Assembly (NCBI RefSeq): GCF_025195095.1
Contig: NZ_JANAVZ010000004.1
Coordinates: 310,001 to 374,000, forward strand
Origin: Paracoccus maritimus
GTDB taxonomy: Bacteria; Pseudomonadota; Alphaproteobacteria; Rhodobacterales; Rhodobacteraceae
Reading direction: 5' to 3'
DNA length: 64,000 nt
Below are positions 36,153 to 46,069 of this stretch, piece after piece. The notes under the pieces were generated by a model, which did not search any database, was not told where the DNA came from, and was given only the letters and a program-made list of their open reading frames with translations. Each line of letters starts with the position of its first letter. The stretch's first letter is position 1. Position numbers and translations under genes: made by a program.

Positions 36153-36880
36153 ACGGTCCGCGCCGCATCGCCATGTGGTCCGGTCCGCGCAACCTGTCGA
36201 CGGCGATGATGCGCAGCTTCGGCTCACGCGGCGACTGCGCCTGCGTGGACGAGCCCTTTTACGCCCATTATCTGCTGAAGACCGGCCTGCCCCACCCGAT
36301 GCGCGACCAGGTGATCGCCAGCCAGCCCGCCGATTGGCGGGACGTCCTGCCCGCACTAACGACCGAGCCGGCGAAGGCAGACGTCCAGTACCAGAAGCAC
36401 ATGGTTCAGCATATGCTGCCTGGCATGGATCTGGACTGGACCGATCAGGTCACGAACGTCTTCCTGATCCGCGAACCCGAACGGGTCGCGGCGTCTTTCG
36501 CGGCCAAGCGCGGACTGCCCGACGCAGCAGAGCTTGGCTTTTCGCGGCAATGGCAGATGTATCGCCAAATGGCAAAGCGCGGCCCCGCACCTGTCGTGAT
36601 CGACAGTGCCGATATCCGCGGCGACCCGGCCCGTGCGCTGCGGGCGCTGTGCAACGCCATCGACATCGCATGGACCGACCGGATGCTGACATGGCCCGCC
36701 GGGTCCAGGCCCGAGGATGGCGTCTGGGGCAAGGTCTGGTACGATGCCGTCAACGCCTCGACCGGGTTTGCAGGGGCCGAGGGGCCGTTGCCGCGGCTTG
36801 AAGGTGAACTTGCCAGCCTGGCTGCGGCGCTGCGTCCCGACTATGAGGCGATCGCTGCCCACAGGCTGCGTCTTGACTGA
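36149..36880 (+). CDS. Sulfotransferase-like P-loop protein inserted in the tol cluster
   Basis: A 243-residue cytoplasmic protein with a sulfotransferase-type phosphosulfate/P-loop motif near the N-terminus (AMWSGPRNLSTAMMRSF), followed by DEPFYAHYL and a second conserved block FLIREPERVAASFAAK, which resembles the PAPS-contacting segment of this superfamily. The acceptor is unknown. Its start overlaps the ybgC stop by 4 bp, but 113 bp separate it from tolQ. It is not part of the canonical tol operon of E. coli. Confidence 0.75.
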   Translation: MNGPRRIAMWSGPRNLSTAMMRSFGSRGDCACVDEPFYAHYLLKTGLPHPMRDQVIASQPADWRDVLPALTTEPAKADVQYQKHMVQHMLPGMDLDWTDQVTNVFLIREPERVAASFAAKRGLPDAAELGFSRQWQMYRQMAKRGPAPVVIDSADIRGDPARALRALCNAIDIAWTDRMLTWPAGSRPEDGVWGKVWYDAVNASTGFAGAEGPLPRLEGELASLAAALRPDYEAIAAHRLRLD

Positions 36881-36912
36881 TCGCCCGCGGGCGGCGAATT
36901 GACGGCATTGTG

Positions 36913-36942
36913 TTGCAGCAGGGGGTGAAACCGCTGCTAGAG
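36913..36942 (+). promoter_or_regulatory. Candidate tolQ promoter
   Basis: TTGCAG (36913-36918), an 18-bp spacer and CTAGAG (36937-36942) lie about 52 bp upstream of the tolQ start, in the only sizeable gap inside the cluster. The hexamers are imperfect and support is positional. Confidence 0.3.
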
Positions 36943-36993
36943 AAGGGCTAGAAGGCCCGGCAAAACGGCGCTCGTGAAGATGAGGCAGTGACG

Positions 36994-37689
36994 ATGGAAC
37001 CCATTCAGGCCGCGCAGGCCCTCGATTTTTCGCTGGTGGCGCTGTTCGCGCGCGCCTCTCTGACGGTCAAGATCGTGATGATCCTGCTGATCGTCGCCTC
37101 TTTCTGGAGCTGGGCGATCATCATCCAGAAATTCCTGGCCTTCGCGGCATCGCGACGCGAGGCCGCCCGCTTCGACCGCGCCTTCTGGTCGGGCGAGCCG
37201 CTGGACGATCTGTATGATCGGCTTGGCGAACGCCCCAAGGGCGCCTCGGAACGTATCTTCGCGGCCGGCATGACGGAATGGCGGCGCAGCCACCGCGATG
37301 ACGGCGCACTGATCCCCGGTGGCGTTCAGCGGATCGACCGGGCCATGAACGTTTCTATCCAGCGCGAGGAATCCCGCCTGTTCCGGGGACTGTCATTCCT
37401 GGCCACTGTAGGGTCCACGGCGCCCTTCATCGGGCTGTTCGGCACCGTCTGGGGTATCAAGACCGCGTTCGAAGGCATCGCGATGTCGCAGAACACCAGC
37501 CTTGCCGTCGTGGCCCCCGGCATTGCCGAGGCGCTGCTGGCAACCGCGCTTGGGCTTCTGGCGGCGATCCCCGCCGTGATCTTCTACAACAAGCTGTCGG
37601 GTGACGCCGAACGTGTGGTCGGCAACTGGGAAGCCTTCGCAGACGAATTCTCGACCCTGCTGTCGCGGCAGCTTGACGGCGAGGCCTGA
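36994..37689 (+). CDS. tolQ: Tol-Pal system proton channel subunit TolQ
   Basis: Inner-membrane MotA/TolQ/ExbB-family protein of 231 residues. Three hydrophobic helices are visible (around 18-38, 130-150 and 165-190). The second and third contain the conserved VGSTAPFIGLFGTVWGI and EALLATALGLLAAIPAV segments that line the proton path. It energises TolA together with TolR. ATG 36994 has GAGG upstream and is preferred to the in-frame GTG at 36988. Confidence 0.95.
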   Translation: MEPIQAAQALDFSLVALFARASLTVKIVMILLIVASFWSWAIIIQKFLAFAASRREAARFDRAFWSGEPLDDLYDRLGERPKGASERIFAAGMTEWRRSHRDDGALIPGGVQRIDRAMNVSIQREESRLFRGLSFLATVGSTAPFIGLFGTVWGIKTAFEGIAMSQNTSLAVVAPGIAEALLATALGLLAAIPAVIFYNKLSGDAERVVGNWEAFADEFSTLLSRQLDGEA

Positions 37690-37693
37690 TCCG

Positions 37694-38146
37694 ATGGCCG
37701 ACGTCGTCAAACGGGTCAGCCGGAAGGGTCGCGGGCGGCGGCGCAACGCCCCCATGTCCGAGATCAACGTCACGCCTTTCGTGGATGTGATGCTGGTGCT
37801 GCTGGTGATCTTCATGGTGGCGGCCCCCCTCATGACCTCTGGCGTGCCCCTGAACCTGCCCAAGACCGCGGCAACAGCCGTGCCCTCGGAGCCCGAGGAG
37901 CCGCTGGTCATCTCGATCCCCGCAGAGGGCGCGATCACGCTGATGAACGAGCCGGTCGGTGATGACGAGGTCGTCGGCAGACTGCGCGCCGTGCTGGAGG
38001 AACGTCAGAGCGACAAGATCTTCCTGCGCGCCGACGGCACCATCCCCTACGCCCGCGTGGTCCAGGTCATGGGCGCGCTGAACGCCGCCGGATACACCAA
38101 TATCGTACTGGTCACCGATACCGGCGGCCCGCGCATGGATGGCTGA
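37694..38146 (+). CDS. tolR: Tol-Pal system subunit TolR
   Basis: ExbD/TolR-family protein of 150 residues: a basic cytoplasmic start (RKGRGRRRNAP), the signature MSEINVTPFVDVMLVLLVIF with the proton-carrying Asp in the single helix, then a periplasmic domain. It lies 4 bp after tolQ. A longer in-frame extension into tolQ is rejected because the signature sits at the normal distance from ATG 37694. Confidence 0.95.
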   Translation: MADVVKRVSRKGRGRRRNAPMSEINVTPFVDVMLVLLVIFMVAAPLMTSGVPLNLPKTAATAVPSEPEEPLVISIPAEGAITLMNEPVGDDEVVGRLRAVLEERQSDKIFLRADGTIPYARVVQVMGALNAAGYTNIVLVTDTGGPRMDG

Positions 38147-38149
38147 TCC

Positions 38150-39946
38150 ATGGAGGAACGCGATGGCCGCATCGGATACTGGGTTTCGGGGATCGCGCAT
38201 CTTGCGCTGATCCTTTGGGCGATTCTGGGCGGTGCGTTGTTCAGGCCGCAGCCCTCGATGCCGGTCCGAACCAGCGAGGTCGCCACCATGAGCGGCGCGG
38301 AGTTCGAGGAATACGCCGCCGCCTCTCGTGGGGCCGGGCCGGTCTCCAGCGAGGCGACGGCCGTCGCGACGATGCCTGAACCCGAAACCGAAGAGACGGC
38401 CGGCGAGGCACCCGCAGACGCCAGCGCACCCGATGCCGAAGATGCGGCGCAGGAACTTGCGCAACCGGACGACAGTTCTGACGCGCAGCCGGATCTGAGC
38501 GACTTCCAGGATCGCGACCCGATCGACGTGGCCAGCGACCTGCCCGAGCCGCCGCCCGCCCCCGAGCCACAGGAAACCACGCCCGACACGCCGGTCGCGA
38601 CGGTCGCGCCCTCGGCGGCGCTTCCGCCTGCCCCGCCGTCGGCACCTGCACAAGACGAAGCCGTCGCTCCGGTTCCGCCCCGTTCGGCGTTGGCGCTGGA
38701 CGACTCTCCCCGCCCGAATGAGCGGCCCGAGGACCTCGTCGAGGCGTATCAGGCACGCATCGCTGCGCAGCAGGAAGCCGCCCGGCAGGCAGCTGCCGCA
38801 GCTGCCGAAGCCGAGGCGCAGGCCGAAGCAGAACGGCAGGCGGCGCAGGAAGCCGCGCGTCAGGAGGCCGAAAGACAGGCCGCAGCCGAGCGTGAACGCC
38901 AACAAGCCGAAGCCGCCGCGCAGGCCGAAGCCCAAAGACAGGCGGAAGCCGAGGCAGAGCGTCAGGCCCAGGAAGCGGCGCGCGAGGAACGGCAACGCCA
39001 GGCCGCCGAGGCGCAGGCGGAGGAGGAACGCAGGGCCGAAGAAGCCCGCCGCGAGGAAGAGCGCCAAGCGGCCGAGGCGGCCGCGCGCGAAGCCGAAGAG
39101 CGCCGCGCCGAAGAGGAACGCCGGCAAGCCGAGGAAGCCGCGCGCGAAGAAGAGGAACGCCGTGCCGCCCAAGAGGCTGCAGAGGCTGAAGAAAGACGGC
39201 AGGCCGCCGAGCGCGCAGCGCAGGAGGCCGAGGAACGACGCGCCGCTGCGGAACGCGAGGCGGCAGAACGCGAGGCCGCCGACCGGCAGGCGCTGGAAGA
39301 TGCGCTTCGCGAGGCCCAGGATGGCGATGCGGGCGCCGAGGGGCAGGACACGGCGTCGACCGGCGACACGGTCGGCGGCAACCGGCAGCGCATCGAAGGC
39401 GGCGACGGTGCGTCGGCGGCACAGGATCCGCTGGCGGCTGCGCTGTCGGGCGCGCTGTCGAGCAGCACATCGCAGGACAGCGGCGACACGCCGGACGCCG
39501 CGGCTCAGCCTCAGCCAGATCCGCTGCAACTGAACCCGGTGCCGATCACGCCGACGCCCCTGCCCGACCCGGATCAGCGGTCCGAGGCCGAGACCGGAAC
39601 CGGGGGGGCTGCGCCGCTTGGCCAGCCCCTTTCGATTTCCGAGCGCGACGGTTTCAGAACCGCGATCCAGCAATGCTGGAACGTCGGCGCGTTGTCGCTG
39701 GAGGCCGCGCGGATGGATGTCTCGGTCGAGTTCAGGATGACACCGGATGGACGGCCCGACCCCGCCAGCCTGCGGATGGTCGATCAACGCGGCGGATCAC
39801 AAACCGCTGCCCAGAACGCTTTCGAGGTCGCGCGGCGCGCGATCATCATGTGCGGGCGCAGCGGCTATGAGCTTCCGCCCGGGAAATACGGCCGCTGGCG
39901 CGAAGTGATCGTTGATTTTCGCCCCGACGGCATCGGATTCGAATGA
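38150..39946 (+). CDS. tolA: Tol-Pal system protein TolA
   Basis: Energy-transducing protein of 598 residues spanning the periplasm. One membrane helix lies near residues 10-27. An acidic Pro/Ala-rich linker follows to about residue 195, then an Ala/Glu/Arg/Gln-rich helix of roughly 190 residues with heptad-like repeats (EAERQ, EERR). The C-terminal globular domain, about the last 110 residues (GFRTAIQQCWNVGALSLEAARM), is the part that contacts TolB/Pal and colicin-like ligands in the family. It is longer than E. coli TolA (421 residues). The start lies 3 bp after the tolR stop. Confidence 0.93.
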   Translation: MEERDGRIGYWVSGIAHLALILWAILGGALFRPQPSMPVRTSEVATMSGAEFEEYAAASRGAGPVSSEATAVATMPEPETEETAGEAPADASAPDAEDAAQELAQPDDSSDAQPDLSDFQDRDPIDVASDLPEPPPAPEPQETTPDTPVATVAPSAALPPAPPSAPAQDEAVAPVPPRSALALDDSPRPNERPEDLVEAYQARIAAQQEAARQAAAAAAEAEAQAEAERQAAQEAARQEAERQAAAERERQQAEAAAQAEAQRQAEAEAERQAQEAAREERQRQAAEAQAEEERRAEEARREEERQAAEAAAREAEERRAEEERRQAEEAAREEEERRAAQEAAEAEERRQAAERAAQEAEERRAAAEREAAEREAADRQALEDALREAQDGDAGAEGQDTASTGDTVGGNRQRIEGGDGASAAQDPLAAALSGALSSSTSQDSGDTPDAAAQPQPDPLQLNPVPITPTPLPDPDQRSEAETGTGGAAPLGQPLSISERDGFRTAIQQCWNVGALSLEAARMDVSVEFRMTPDGRPDPASLRMVDQRGGSQTAAQNAFEVARRAIIMCGRSGYELPPGKYGRWREVIVDFRPDGIGFE

Positions 39947-40006
39947 TGGCGCATAGGCACGATAGCCGGGTTTCGCGCCGCCGCCGATACGACTAGAGAG
40001 GACGAC

Positions 40007-41326
40007 ATGCTCCGGACCCTGACATTTGCCCTGGCCCTTGGCCTGACCACCGCCCCGTTCACCGCCCTGCCCGCCCTGGCGCAGGACGGCCCCTTGCGCA
40101 TCGAGATCACCGATGGAGTGGTGGAACCGATGCCGATCGCGATCCCCGCGTTCTTCGGCGATGACGAAGTGGCCCGGAAGGTCCGCGATGTGGTCGCCTC
40201 GGATTTGACCGGGACCGGGCTTTTCCGCGAGATCCCCGCCGACGCGCAGATCGCAAGGCCCGACAGTTTTTCCGATGCGATCGCCTACGAGGACTGGCGC
40301 GCGATCAACGCGCAGGCGCTGGTGACCGCCGAAGTGACCCAGTCCGGCGAGGATATCAGCGTCAAGTTCCGGCTGTTCGACGTGTTCGCGGGCCAGCCGC
40401 AGGGTGACGGAATGCAGTTCGACGCCCGCGCCGGTGACTGGCGTCGTGCCGCCCACAAGATCGCCGATCAGATCTATTCGCGCCTGACCGGCGAGGCACC
40501 GTATTTCGACAGCCGCGTGGCCTTTGTGCAGGAGACCGGGCCCAAGAACGCCCGGATCAAACGGATCGGCGTGATGGACTACGACGGCGCCAACACGCTG
40601 TGGATGACTGACAGCTCGTCTCTGGTCCTGGCTCCTCAATTCTCGCCCGACGGCAGGTCCTTGCTGTATGTCAGCTATGACAGCGGCTTTCCCCAGATCC
40701 GGGTGATGGACGTGGCCAGTGTGTCCTCGCGGCCACTGACCCAAAGCGGCGACAGCATGGCCTTTGCGCCGCGTTATTCCCCGGATGGGCGCTGGGTGGT
40801 GTATTCGCTGGAAAACGGGGGAAACACCGACATCTACCTGATGGACGCCGCGACCGGGGCGCAACGCGCCCTGACCGACGCGCCCTCGATCGAGACATCG
40901 CCCAGCTTCAGCCCTGACGGCAAGCGGATCGTGTTCGAATCCGACCGTTCCGGCACGCCGCAACTGTATATCGTCGGCCTTGAGGGTGGCGAACCCACGC
41001 GGATCAGCTTTGGCGATGGGCGCTATGGCTCGCCCGCGTGGTCGCCCAAGGGCGACATGATCGCCTATACCCATCAGGTCGGCGAGAAGTTCCATATCGG
41101 CGTCATGCGGACCGATGGCTCGGACGAGAAAAACCTGACGGAATCTTTCCTTGACGAGGGTCCGACCTGGGCGCCCAATGGTCGCGTCGTGATGTTTACG
41201 CGCGTGACGCCGGGCGGCAACGGTCAGCCCCGGTTGCATTCGGTGGACATCACCGGCCGGAACATGCGGCCGCTTGATCTTGACTTTGCTGCCTCGGACC
41301 CGTCTTGGGGTCCGCTGATGCCGTGA
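40007..41326 (+). CDS. tolB: Tol-Pal system beta-propeller protein TolB
   Basis: Periplasmic protein of 439 residues linking TolA to Pal. The signal peptide ends near residue 25 (ALPALAQ). An N-terminal domain of about 130 residues is followed by a six-bladed propeller of PD40 repeats, visible as repeated FSPDGR/YSPDGRW/FSPDGKRI motifs. GAGAGGACG precedes the ATG. It is cotranscribed with tolA and pal. Confidence 0.95.
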   Translation: MLRTLTFALALGLTTAPFTALPALAQDGPLRIEITDGVVEPMPIAIPAFFGDDEVARKVRDVVASDLTGTGLFREIPADAQIARPDSFSDAIAYEDWRAINAQALVTAEVTQSGEDISVKFRLFDVFAGQPQGDGMQFDARAGDWRRAAHKIADQIYSRLTGEAPYFDSRVAFVQETGPKNARIKRIGVMDYDGANTLWMTDSSSLVLAPQFSPDGRSLLYVSYDSGFPQIRVMDVASVSSRPLTQSGDSMAFAPRYSPDGRWVVYSLENGGNTDIYLMDAATGAQRALTDAPSIETSPSFSPDGKRIVFESDRSGTPQLYIVGLEGGEPTRISFGDGRYGSPAWSPKGDMIAYTHQVGEKFHIGVMRTDGSDEKNLTESFLDEGPTWAPNGRVVMFTRVTPGGNGQPRLHSVDITGRNMRPLDLDFAASDPSWGPLMP

Positions 41327-41366
41327 ACAAGCCGACCGACGCGAGAATCGCCCGAAGGATGACCTG

Positions 41367-41900
41367 ATGACCCCCTGGATGAAGCCCGCCTCTGCCGCCT
41401 GCCTGCTGATCCTTGCCGCCTGCGCGCAACCCGCGCCGCCGGCGCAGCAGGTCTACGATCCCTACGCCAATTCCGGTTCCGGCGCCCTGTATCAGGGCGA
41501 CCTGGCCGGGGGCACGCTGGGTGCCGAGGCATCGGCGCAGTATTTCGGCCAGCAGGTCGGTGATACCGTCCTGTTCCCCTCGGGTCAGACCGCGTTGACG
41601 CCGGATGCGCGCGCCGTGCTGACGCGACAGGCCGAATGGCTGAACAAGCACGGCAACTTCTCGGCGGTCCTCCAAGGCCATGCCGAAGAGACCGGCACAC
41701 GCGAATACAACCTTGCGCTGGGTGCCCGCCGCGCCAGTGCCGTGCAGGAATACCTGATCGCCCAAGGGGTCGGGTCAGACCGGATCCGCACCCTCAGCTT
41801 CGGCAAGGAACGTCCGGCCGAGACCTGTTCGGACGAGGCGTGCTATGCCAAGAATCGCCGGGTCGTGACGGTTGTCAGCGAAACCGGGGCCGGATCGTGA
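41367..41900 (+). CDS. pal: Peptidoglycan-associated lipoprotein Pal
   Basis: Outer-membrane lipoprotein of 177 residues. The lipobox LAAC ends at Cys19, the lipidated residue. The C-terminal OmpA-like domain contains LQGHAEETGTREYNLALGARRA, the peptidoglycan-binding helix region, and DEACYAKNRRVV. Its last codon overlaps the GTG of the next gene. Confidence 0.95.
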   Translation: MTPWMKPASAACLLILAACAQPAPPAQQVYDPYANSGSGALYQGDLAGGTLGAEASAQYFGQQVGDTVLFPSGQTALTPDARAVLTRQAEWLNKHGNFSAVLQGHAEETGTREYNLALGARRASAVQEYLIAQGVGSDRIRTLSFGKERPAETCSDEACYAKNRRVVTVVSETGAGS

Positions 41901-42841
41901 TTCGCGGACTGGCCGCACTGTTGATCCTGGTGCCGCTGGCCCTGCCGGTCGCGGCACAGGAACCGACGCTGGCCGATCTGCGCGGCCAGTTGTCGTCACT
42001 GCGCAGCGATCTTCAATCCCTCCGCGCCGAACTTGTGGCCTCGGGTGCGTCCGGTTTTCAGGCCGCTGGCGGCGAGACCGCCATCGACCGCATGAATTGG
42101 ATGGAACAGCAGATCGCCCGACTGACCGGCCAGACCGAACAGCTGCAGAACCGAATCAACCGGATCGTCGAAGACGGCACACGCCGGATCGGCGATATCG
42201 AATTCCGGCTGTGCGAGATGGACGAAACCTGCGACCTGGGCGCGCTGACCACGCCAGAACTGGGCGGTCTGGCCTCGGGCGGGGCGTCGGCAATCCAGGT
42301 GGCACCGTCGCAGCCAGCAGATGTCATGCCGGACGGCACGGAAAAGGCGACGACCGCGGCGGAACAGGCCGATTTCGACATGGCCAACGAGGCGCTGAAA
42401 AGCGGTGATTTTCAGCGCGCGGCGCAGCTGTTCGGCGAGGTCGCGGACAAGCACGCCGGCGGCCCCCTGACGGCAGAAGCACTGTTCTTGCGCGGCGCAG
42501 CCCTGGACAGCGGCGGCGAACCCAAGGCCGCCGCGGCCGCATGGCTGGAAGGATTTGCAGCGTCGCCCGACGGGCCACGCGCGGCGCAAAGCCTTTTGGG
42601 TATCGCGCGGGTGATTGCCGCTGACGGCGACCCGATGGCCGCCTGCCTGTATCTGGCCGAGATCCCGGCGCGTTTTCCCGGCAGCGAACACGCGGCCGAG
42701 GCGGAACGCAGGATGACGGTACTGAACTGCGGCAATCTGGATCTTGGCCTGTCGGGCGCAGATCCCACCCTGCCGGACGGCGCCGTCGATTTCGGGGATC
42801 TGGACCCCGAGGCTGCAGCCGATCTGGCCGAGTACGAGTGA
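41897..42841 (+). CDS. cpoB: Tol-Pal-associated periplasmic protein CpoB (YbgF)
   Basis: Periplasmic protein of 314 residues coordinating Tol function with cell-wall synthesis during constriction. A signal peptide occupies residues 1-20 (PVAAQ), then a coiled coil (LADLRGQLSSLRSDLQSLRAEL, QQIARLTGQTEQLQNRINRI), and finally TPR repeats (DFDMANEALKSGDFQRAAQLF). The start is GTG overlapping the pal stop as GTGA. Confidence 0.92.
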   Translation: MIRGLAALLILVPLALPVAAQEPTLADLRGQLSSLRSDLQSLRAELVASGASGFQAAGGETAIDRMNWMEQQIARLTGQTEQLQNRINRIVEDGTRRIGDIEFRLCEMDETCDLGALTTPELGGLASGGASAIQVAPSQPADVMPDGTEKATTAAEQADFDMANEALKSGDFQRAAQLFGEVADKHAGGPLTAEALFLRGAALDSGGEPKAAAAAWLEGFAASPDGPRAAQSLLGIARVIAADGDPMAACLYLAEIPARFPGSEHAAEAERRMTVLNCGNLDLGLSGADPTLPDGAVDFGDLDPEAAADLAEYE

Positions 42842-42851
42842 TCCCTGCATC

Positions 42852-44087
42852 ATGACGACGCGCGCCGCCGATCCATCCGCGCGCATCCGCGACGCGCTGG
42901 ACCGGCTGGCCGGCGACATGCCGGCGCTGGGTGTGGCGGTCTCGGGCGGCGGCGATTCGATCGCGTTGATGCATATCGTCGCAGACTGGGCGTGCGGACG
43001 CCGGGTGATGATCGCCACCGTTGATCACGGCCTGCGCGAAGCCAGCGCGGCTGAGGCGCATCAGGTGCACCGCGCGGCGCTGGCCTTGGGTCTGCAGCAC
43101 GCCACCCTTCTGTGGCAGCGCGACACGACCACAGGCAACCTGATGGCCAGCGCCCGCGACGCACGGCTTCGGCTGCTGTCGGGTTGGGCGCAACGCAACG
43201 ACCTTCCTGCTGTCGTTCTGGGCCACACGCGCGACGATCAGGCCGAAACGCTGATGATGCGGCTGGAACGCGGATCTGGCATCGACGGGCTGGCGGGAAT
43301 GGCGGACTGGCGCGACGCCTTCGGGATGCGCTGGCTGCGTCCAATGCTGGATGTGGGCCGGGAGGAATTGCGTGACTGGCTGCGCAGACGCGGGATCGGC
43401 TGGATCGACGATCCAAGCAACGACAATGACGATTTCGACCGCATCCGAATCCGCAAGGCGATCGCGTCGATCGATCTTGATACAGTTGCGCTGGCGCGGG
43501 CGGCCCAACATATCGGTGCGGCGCGTGATGCGTTGGCCCATTACGCCGCCGAAGCCGCATCAGAGGCCGTGATCGAAAACGGTCGAATCCTCTTGCCCCG
43601 ACGACCGCTTCGCGACGCCCCGACGGAAATTCGCCGCCGACTGCTGGTCGCGGCCTGCCGCTGGATCACCGGCGCCGACTATCCCCCGCGCCGCGCCACC
43701 CTGCTGCATGCCTTGCAGGCGCTGGCATCCGGCAGCCGGGTCACACTCGACGGCGCGCTGATCGAACCGGCGGGCGACCGGATCCGGATCGGGCGCGAGC
43801 CCGCAGCGGCGATCCGCGCCGGCGACGGTTTCGGCCCCGTCTGGGACAATCGCTGGAGGATCGACGGTATGATCCCGGGTCAGACGGTTTCCGCGCTGGG
43901 ATTCCCGCCCCTGCGCGAGATCGCCTGGCGTGGGCGCGGCCTGTCCCGTGACGACGCCGCCGCAAGCCCCGCGATCCGTCAAGACGGCCGGCTGATCGCC
44001 GCGCCGCTGCTGCGGCCCGCCGCAAATATCCGGATCCGACCGGTCCGCGACGCGGCGGATTTTCGCAGTCTGCTGATGGCGCATTGA
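42852..44087 (+). CDS. tilS: tRNA(Ile)-lysidine synthase
   Basis: ATP-pyrophosphatase that modifies C34 of the AUA-reading isoleucine tRNA with lysine, an essential step. The PP-loop motif SGGGDS occupies residues 31-36, and the LGHTRDDQAETLMMRLERGSG segment is typical of TilS. The 411 residues include the N-terminal catalytic domain and a divergent C-terminal part. ATG 42852 is 10 bp after cpoB; earlier in-frame starts lie inside cpoB. Position between tol-pal and ftsH is one I associate with alphaproteobacteria. Confidence 0.93.
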   Translation: MTTRAADPSARIRDALDRLAGDMPALGVAVSGGGDSIALMHIVADWACGRRVMIATVDHGLREASAAEAHQVHRAALALGLQHATLLWQRDTTTGNLMASARDARLRLLSGWAQRNDLPAVVLGHTRDDQAETLMMRLERGSGIDGLAGMADWRDAFGMRWLRPMLDVGREELRDWLRRRGIGWIDDPSNDNDDFDRIRIRKAIASIDLDTVALARAAQHIGAARDALAHYAAEAASEAVIENGRILLPRRPLRDAPTEIRRRLLVAACRWITGADYPPRRATLLHALQALASGSRVTLDGALIEPAGDRIRIGREPAAAIRAGDGFGPVWDNRWRIDGMIPGQTVSALGFPPLREIAWRGRGLSRDDAAASPAIRQDGRLIAAPLLRPAANIRIRPVRDAADFRSLLMAH

Positions 44088-44144
44088 ACCTGCGGCGATA
44101 ATCCCTATTTTCATCCCAAACCGATTTCCGCCGGAGGACCCATT

Positions 44145-46037
44145 TTGGGCAACGCACGCAACCTGGCCTTCTGGGTCGTCCTGTTCCTGATGATTCTGGC
44201 GCTGTTCAACCTGTTCAGCGACGGAACCGCGACGATGAACAGCCGCCAGATCAGCTATTCCGACTTCATCGAGCGCGTGGACAACGATCAGATCACGGCG
44301 GTGACCATCGATGGCGAGGATCTTCAGATCACCGGCAGTGACGGTCAGCAATATGTCTCTGTCCGGCCGCAGGGCGAGGAAATCGCCGACAAGCTGATCG
44401 CCAAGAATGTCGAGGTGAAGGTCGTCAAGCAGCAGCAATCGGGCTTCATGTCCCTGCTGGGTGTCTGGCTGCCCTTCATCCTGCTGATCGGCGTCTGGAT
44501 CTTCTTCATGAACCGCATGCAGGGCGGTGGGAAAGGCGGCGCGATGGGCTTTGGCAAGTCGCGCGCCAAGCTGCTGACCGAAAAGCACGGTCGCGTCACC
44601 TTTGACGACGTGGCGGGCATCGACGAGGCCAAGGAGGAACTTGAAGAAATCGTCGAATTCCTGCGCAACCCGCAGAAATTCAGCCGCCTGGGCGGCAAGA
44701 TCCCGAAAGGCGCGTTGCTGGTCGGTCCTCCGGGCACGGGTAAAACCCTGCTGGCCCGCGCCATTGCTGGCGAGGCGGGCGTCCCCTTCTTCACGATTTC
44801 GGGCTCGGACTTCGTCGAGATGTTCGTCGGCGTCGGTGCCTCGCGCGTCCGCGACATGTTTGAACAAGCCAAGAAAAGCGCCCCCTGCATCGTCTTCATC
44901 GACGAGATCGACGCCGTGGGCCGGTCGCGCGGCGTCGGCATCGGCGGCGGCAATGACGAACGCGAACAGACGCTGAACCAGCTGCTGGTCGAGATGGACG
45001 GCTTCGAGGCGAATGAAGGCATCATCATCATCGCAGCAACCAACCGCAAGGATGTGCTGGATCCTGCCCTGCTGCGCCCCGGCCGATTTGACCGTCAGAT
45101 CCATGTTCCCAATCCCGACATCAAGGGCCGCGAAAAGATCCTGTCGGTGCATTCCCGCAAGGTGCCGGTCGGCCCCGATGTCGATCTGCGCATCATCGCG
45201 CGCGGCACGCCGGGCTTTTCGGGTGCCGACCTGATGAACCTGGTGAACGAGGCAGCGCTGATGGCCGCCCGGATCGGCCGGCGTTTCGTCAGCATGGAGG
45301 ATTTCGAGAACGCCAAGGACAAGGTGATGCTGGGCGTCGAACGCCGCAGCATGGTCCTGACCCCCGAGCAGAAGGAAAAGACCGCCTATCACGAAGCCGG
45401 TCACGCCATTGTCGGTCTGTCGATGCCCAAATGCGATCCGGTCTACAAGGCGACGATCATTCCGCGCGGCGGCGCGCTGGGGATGGTCGTATCGTTGCCC
45501 GAAATGGATCGGCTGAATTTCCACAAGGACGAGGCCAAGCAGAAGCTGGCGATGACCATGGCCGGCAAGGCCGCCGAAATCATCAAATATGGTGAGGAAG
45601 GCGTCAGCAACGGCCCTGCGGGCGACATCCAGCAGGCCAGCCAGCTGGCGCGGGCAATGGTCATGCGCTGGGGCATGTCCGACAAGGTCGGCAATATCGA
45701 CTACGCCGAGGCGCATGAGGGCTATTCCGGCAATACCGGCGGCTTCTCGGTCTCGGCCGCGACGAAAGAACTGATCGAACAGGAAGTCCGCGACCTGATC
45801 GAGGAAGGCTATGTCGAGGCCCGGCGCGTCCTGCTGGAAAAGAACGAGGAATTCGAACGTCTGGCGCAGGGCCTTTTGGAGTTCGAGACGCTGACCGGCG
45901 AGGAAATCGGCAAGATCATCCGCGGCGAGGCGCTGGGGGGCGACGACGATACGCCCGGCAGCGGCATTCCCTCGGTGACGGCCATCCCCAAGGCGGGTAA
46001 ACCGGCCGCGCCGGGTGGCGATCCCGCCCCTGCCTGA
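44145..46037 (+). CDS. ftsH: ATP-dependent zinc metalloprotease FtsH
   Basis: Membrane-bound AAA+ protease of 630 residues that degrades misfolded membrane proteins and regulators. Two N-terminal helices (about 6-24 and 100-120) flank a periplasmic domain. Walker A GPPGTGKT is at 194-201, Walker B is IVFIDEID, and the zinc site HEAGH has His416, Glu417 and His420. Start is TTG with GGAGG 7 nt upstream; no ATG is available before the first helix. A terminator follows at 46070. Confidence 0.96.
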   Translation: MGNARNLAFWVVLFLMILALFNLFSDGTATMNSRQISYSDFIERVDNDQITAVTIDGEDLQITGSDGQQYVSVRPQGEEIADKLIAKNVEVKVVKQQQSGFMSLLGVWLPFILLIGVWIFFMNRMQGGGKGGAMGFGKSRAKLLTEKHGRVTFDDVAGIDEAKEELEEIVEFLRNPQKFSRLGGKIPKGALLVGPPGTGKTLLARAIAGEAGVPFFTISGSDFVEMFVGVGASRVRDMFEQAKKSAPCIVFIDEIDAVGRSRGVGIGGGNDEREQTLNQLLVEMDGFEANEGIIIIAATNRKDVLDPALLRPGRFDRQIHVPNPDIKGREKILSVHSRKVPVGPDVDLRIIARGTPGFSGADLMNLVNEAALMAARIGRRFVSMEDFENAKDKVMLGVERRSMVLTPEQKEKTAYHEAGHAIVGLSMPKCDPVYKATIIPRGGALGMVVSLPEMDRLNFHKDEAKQKLAMTMAGKAAEIIKYGEEGVSNGPAGDIQQASQLARAMVMRWGMSDKVGNIDYAEAHEGYSGNTGGFSVSAATKELIEQEVRDLIEEGYVEARRVLLEKNEEFERLAQGLLEFETLTGEEIGKIIRGEALGGDDDTPGSGIPSVTAIPKAGKPAAPGGDPAPA

Positions 46038-46069
46038 CGGTATCCGGGCACCATCATGGACTGAAATGG

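Noticed and set aside
37457..39787. A 776-residue open frame on the minus strand and a 409-residue one (38241-39470) opposite tolA
   Set aside because: They mirror the low-complexity, GC-rich tolA/tolR sequence, translate to Arg/Gly/Leu-rich strings without domains, and lie antisense to a clearly conserved operon.
43560..45716. A 718-residue minus-strand frame opposite tilS and ftsH
   Set aside because: It is an antisense shadow of ftsH, which has intact AAA+ and zinc motifs; the product is His/Asp/Gln-rich without domains.
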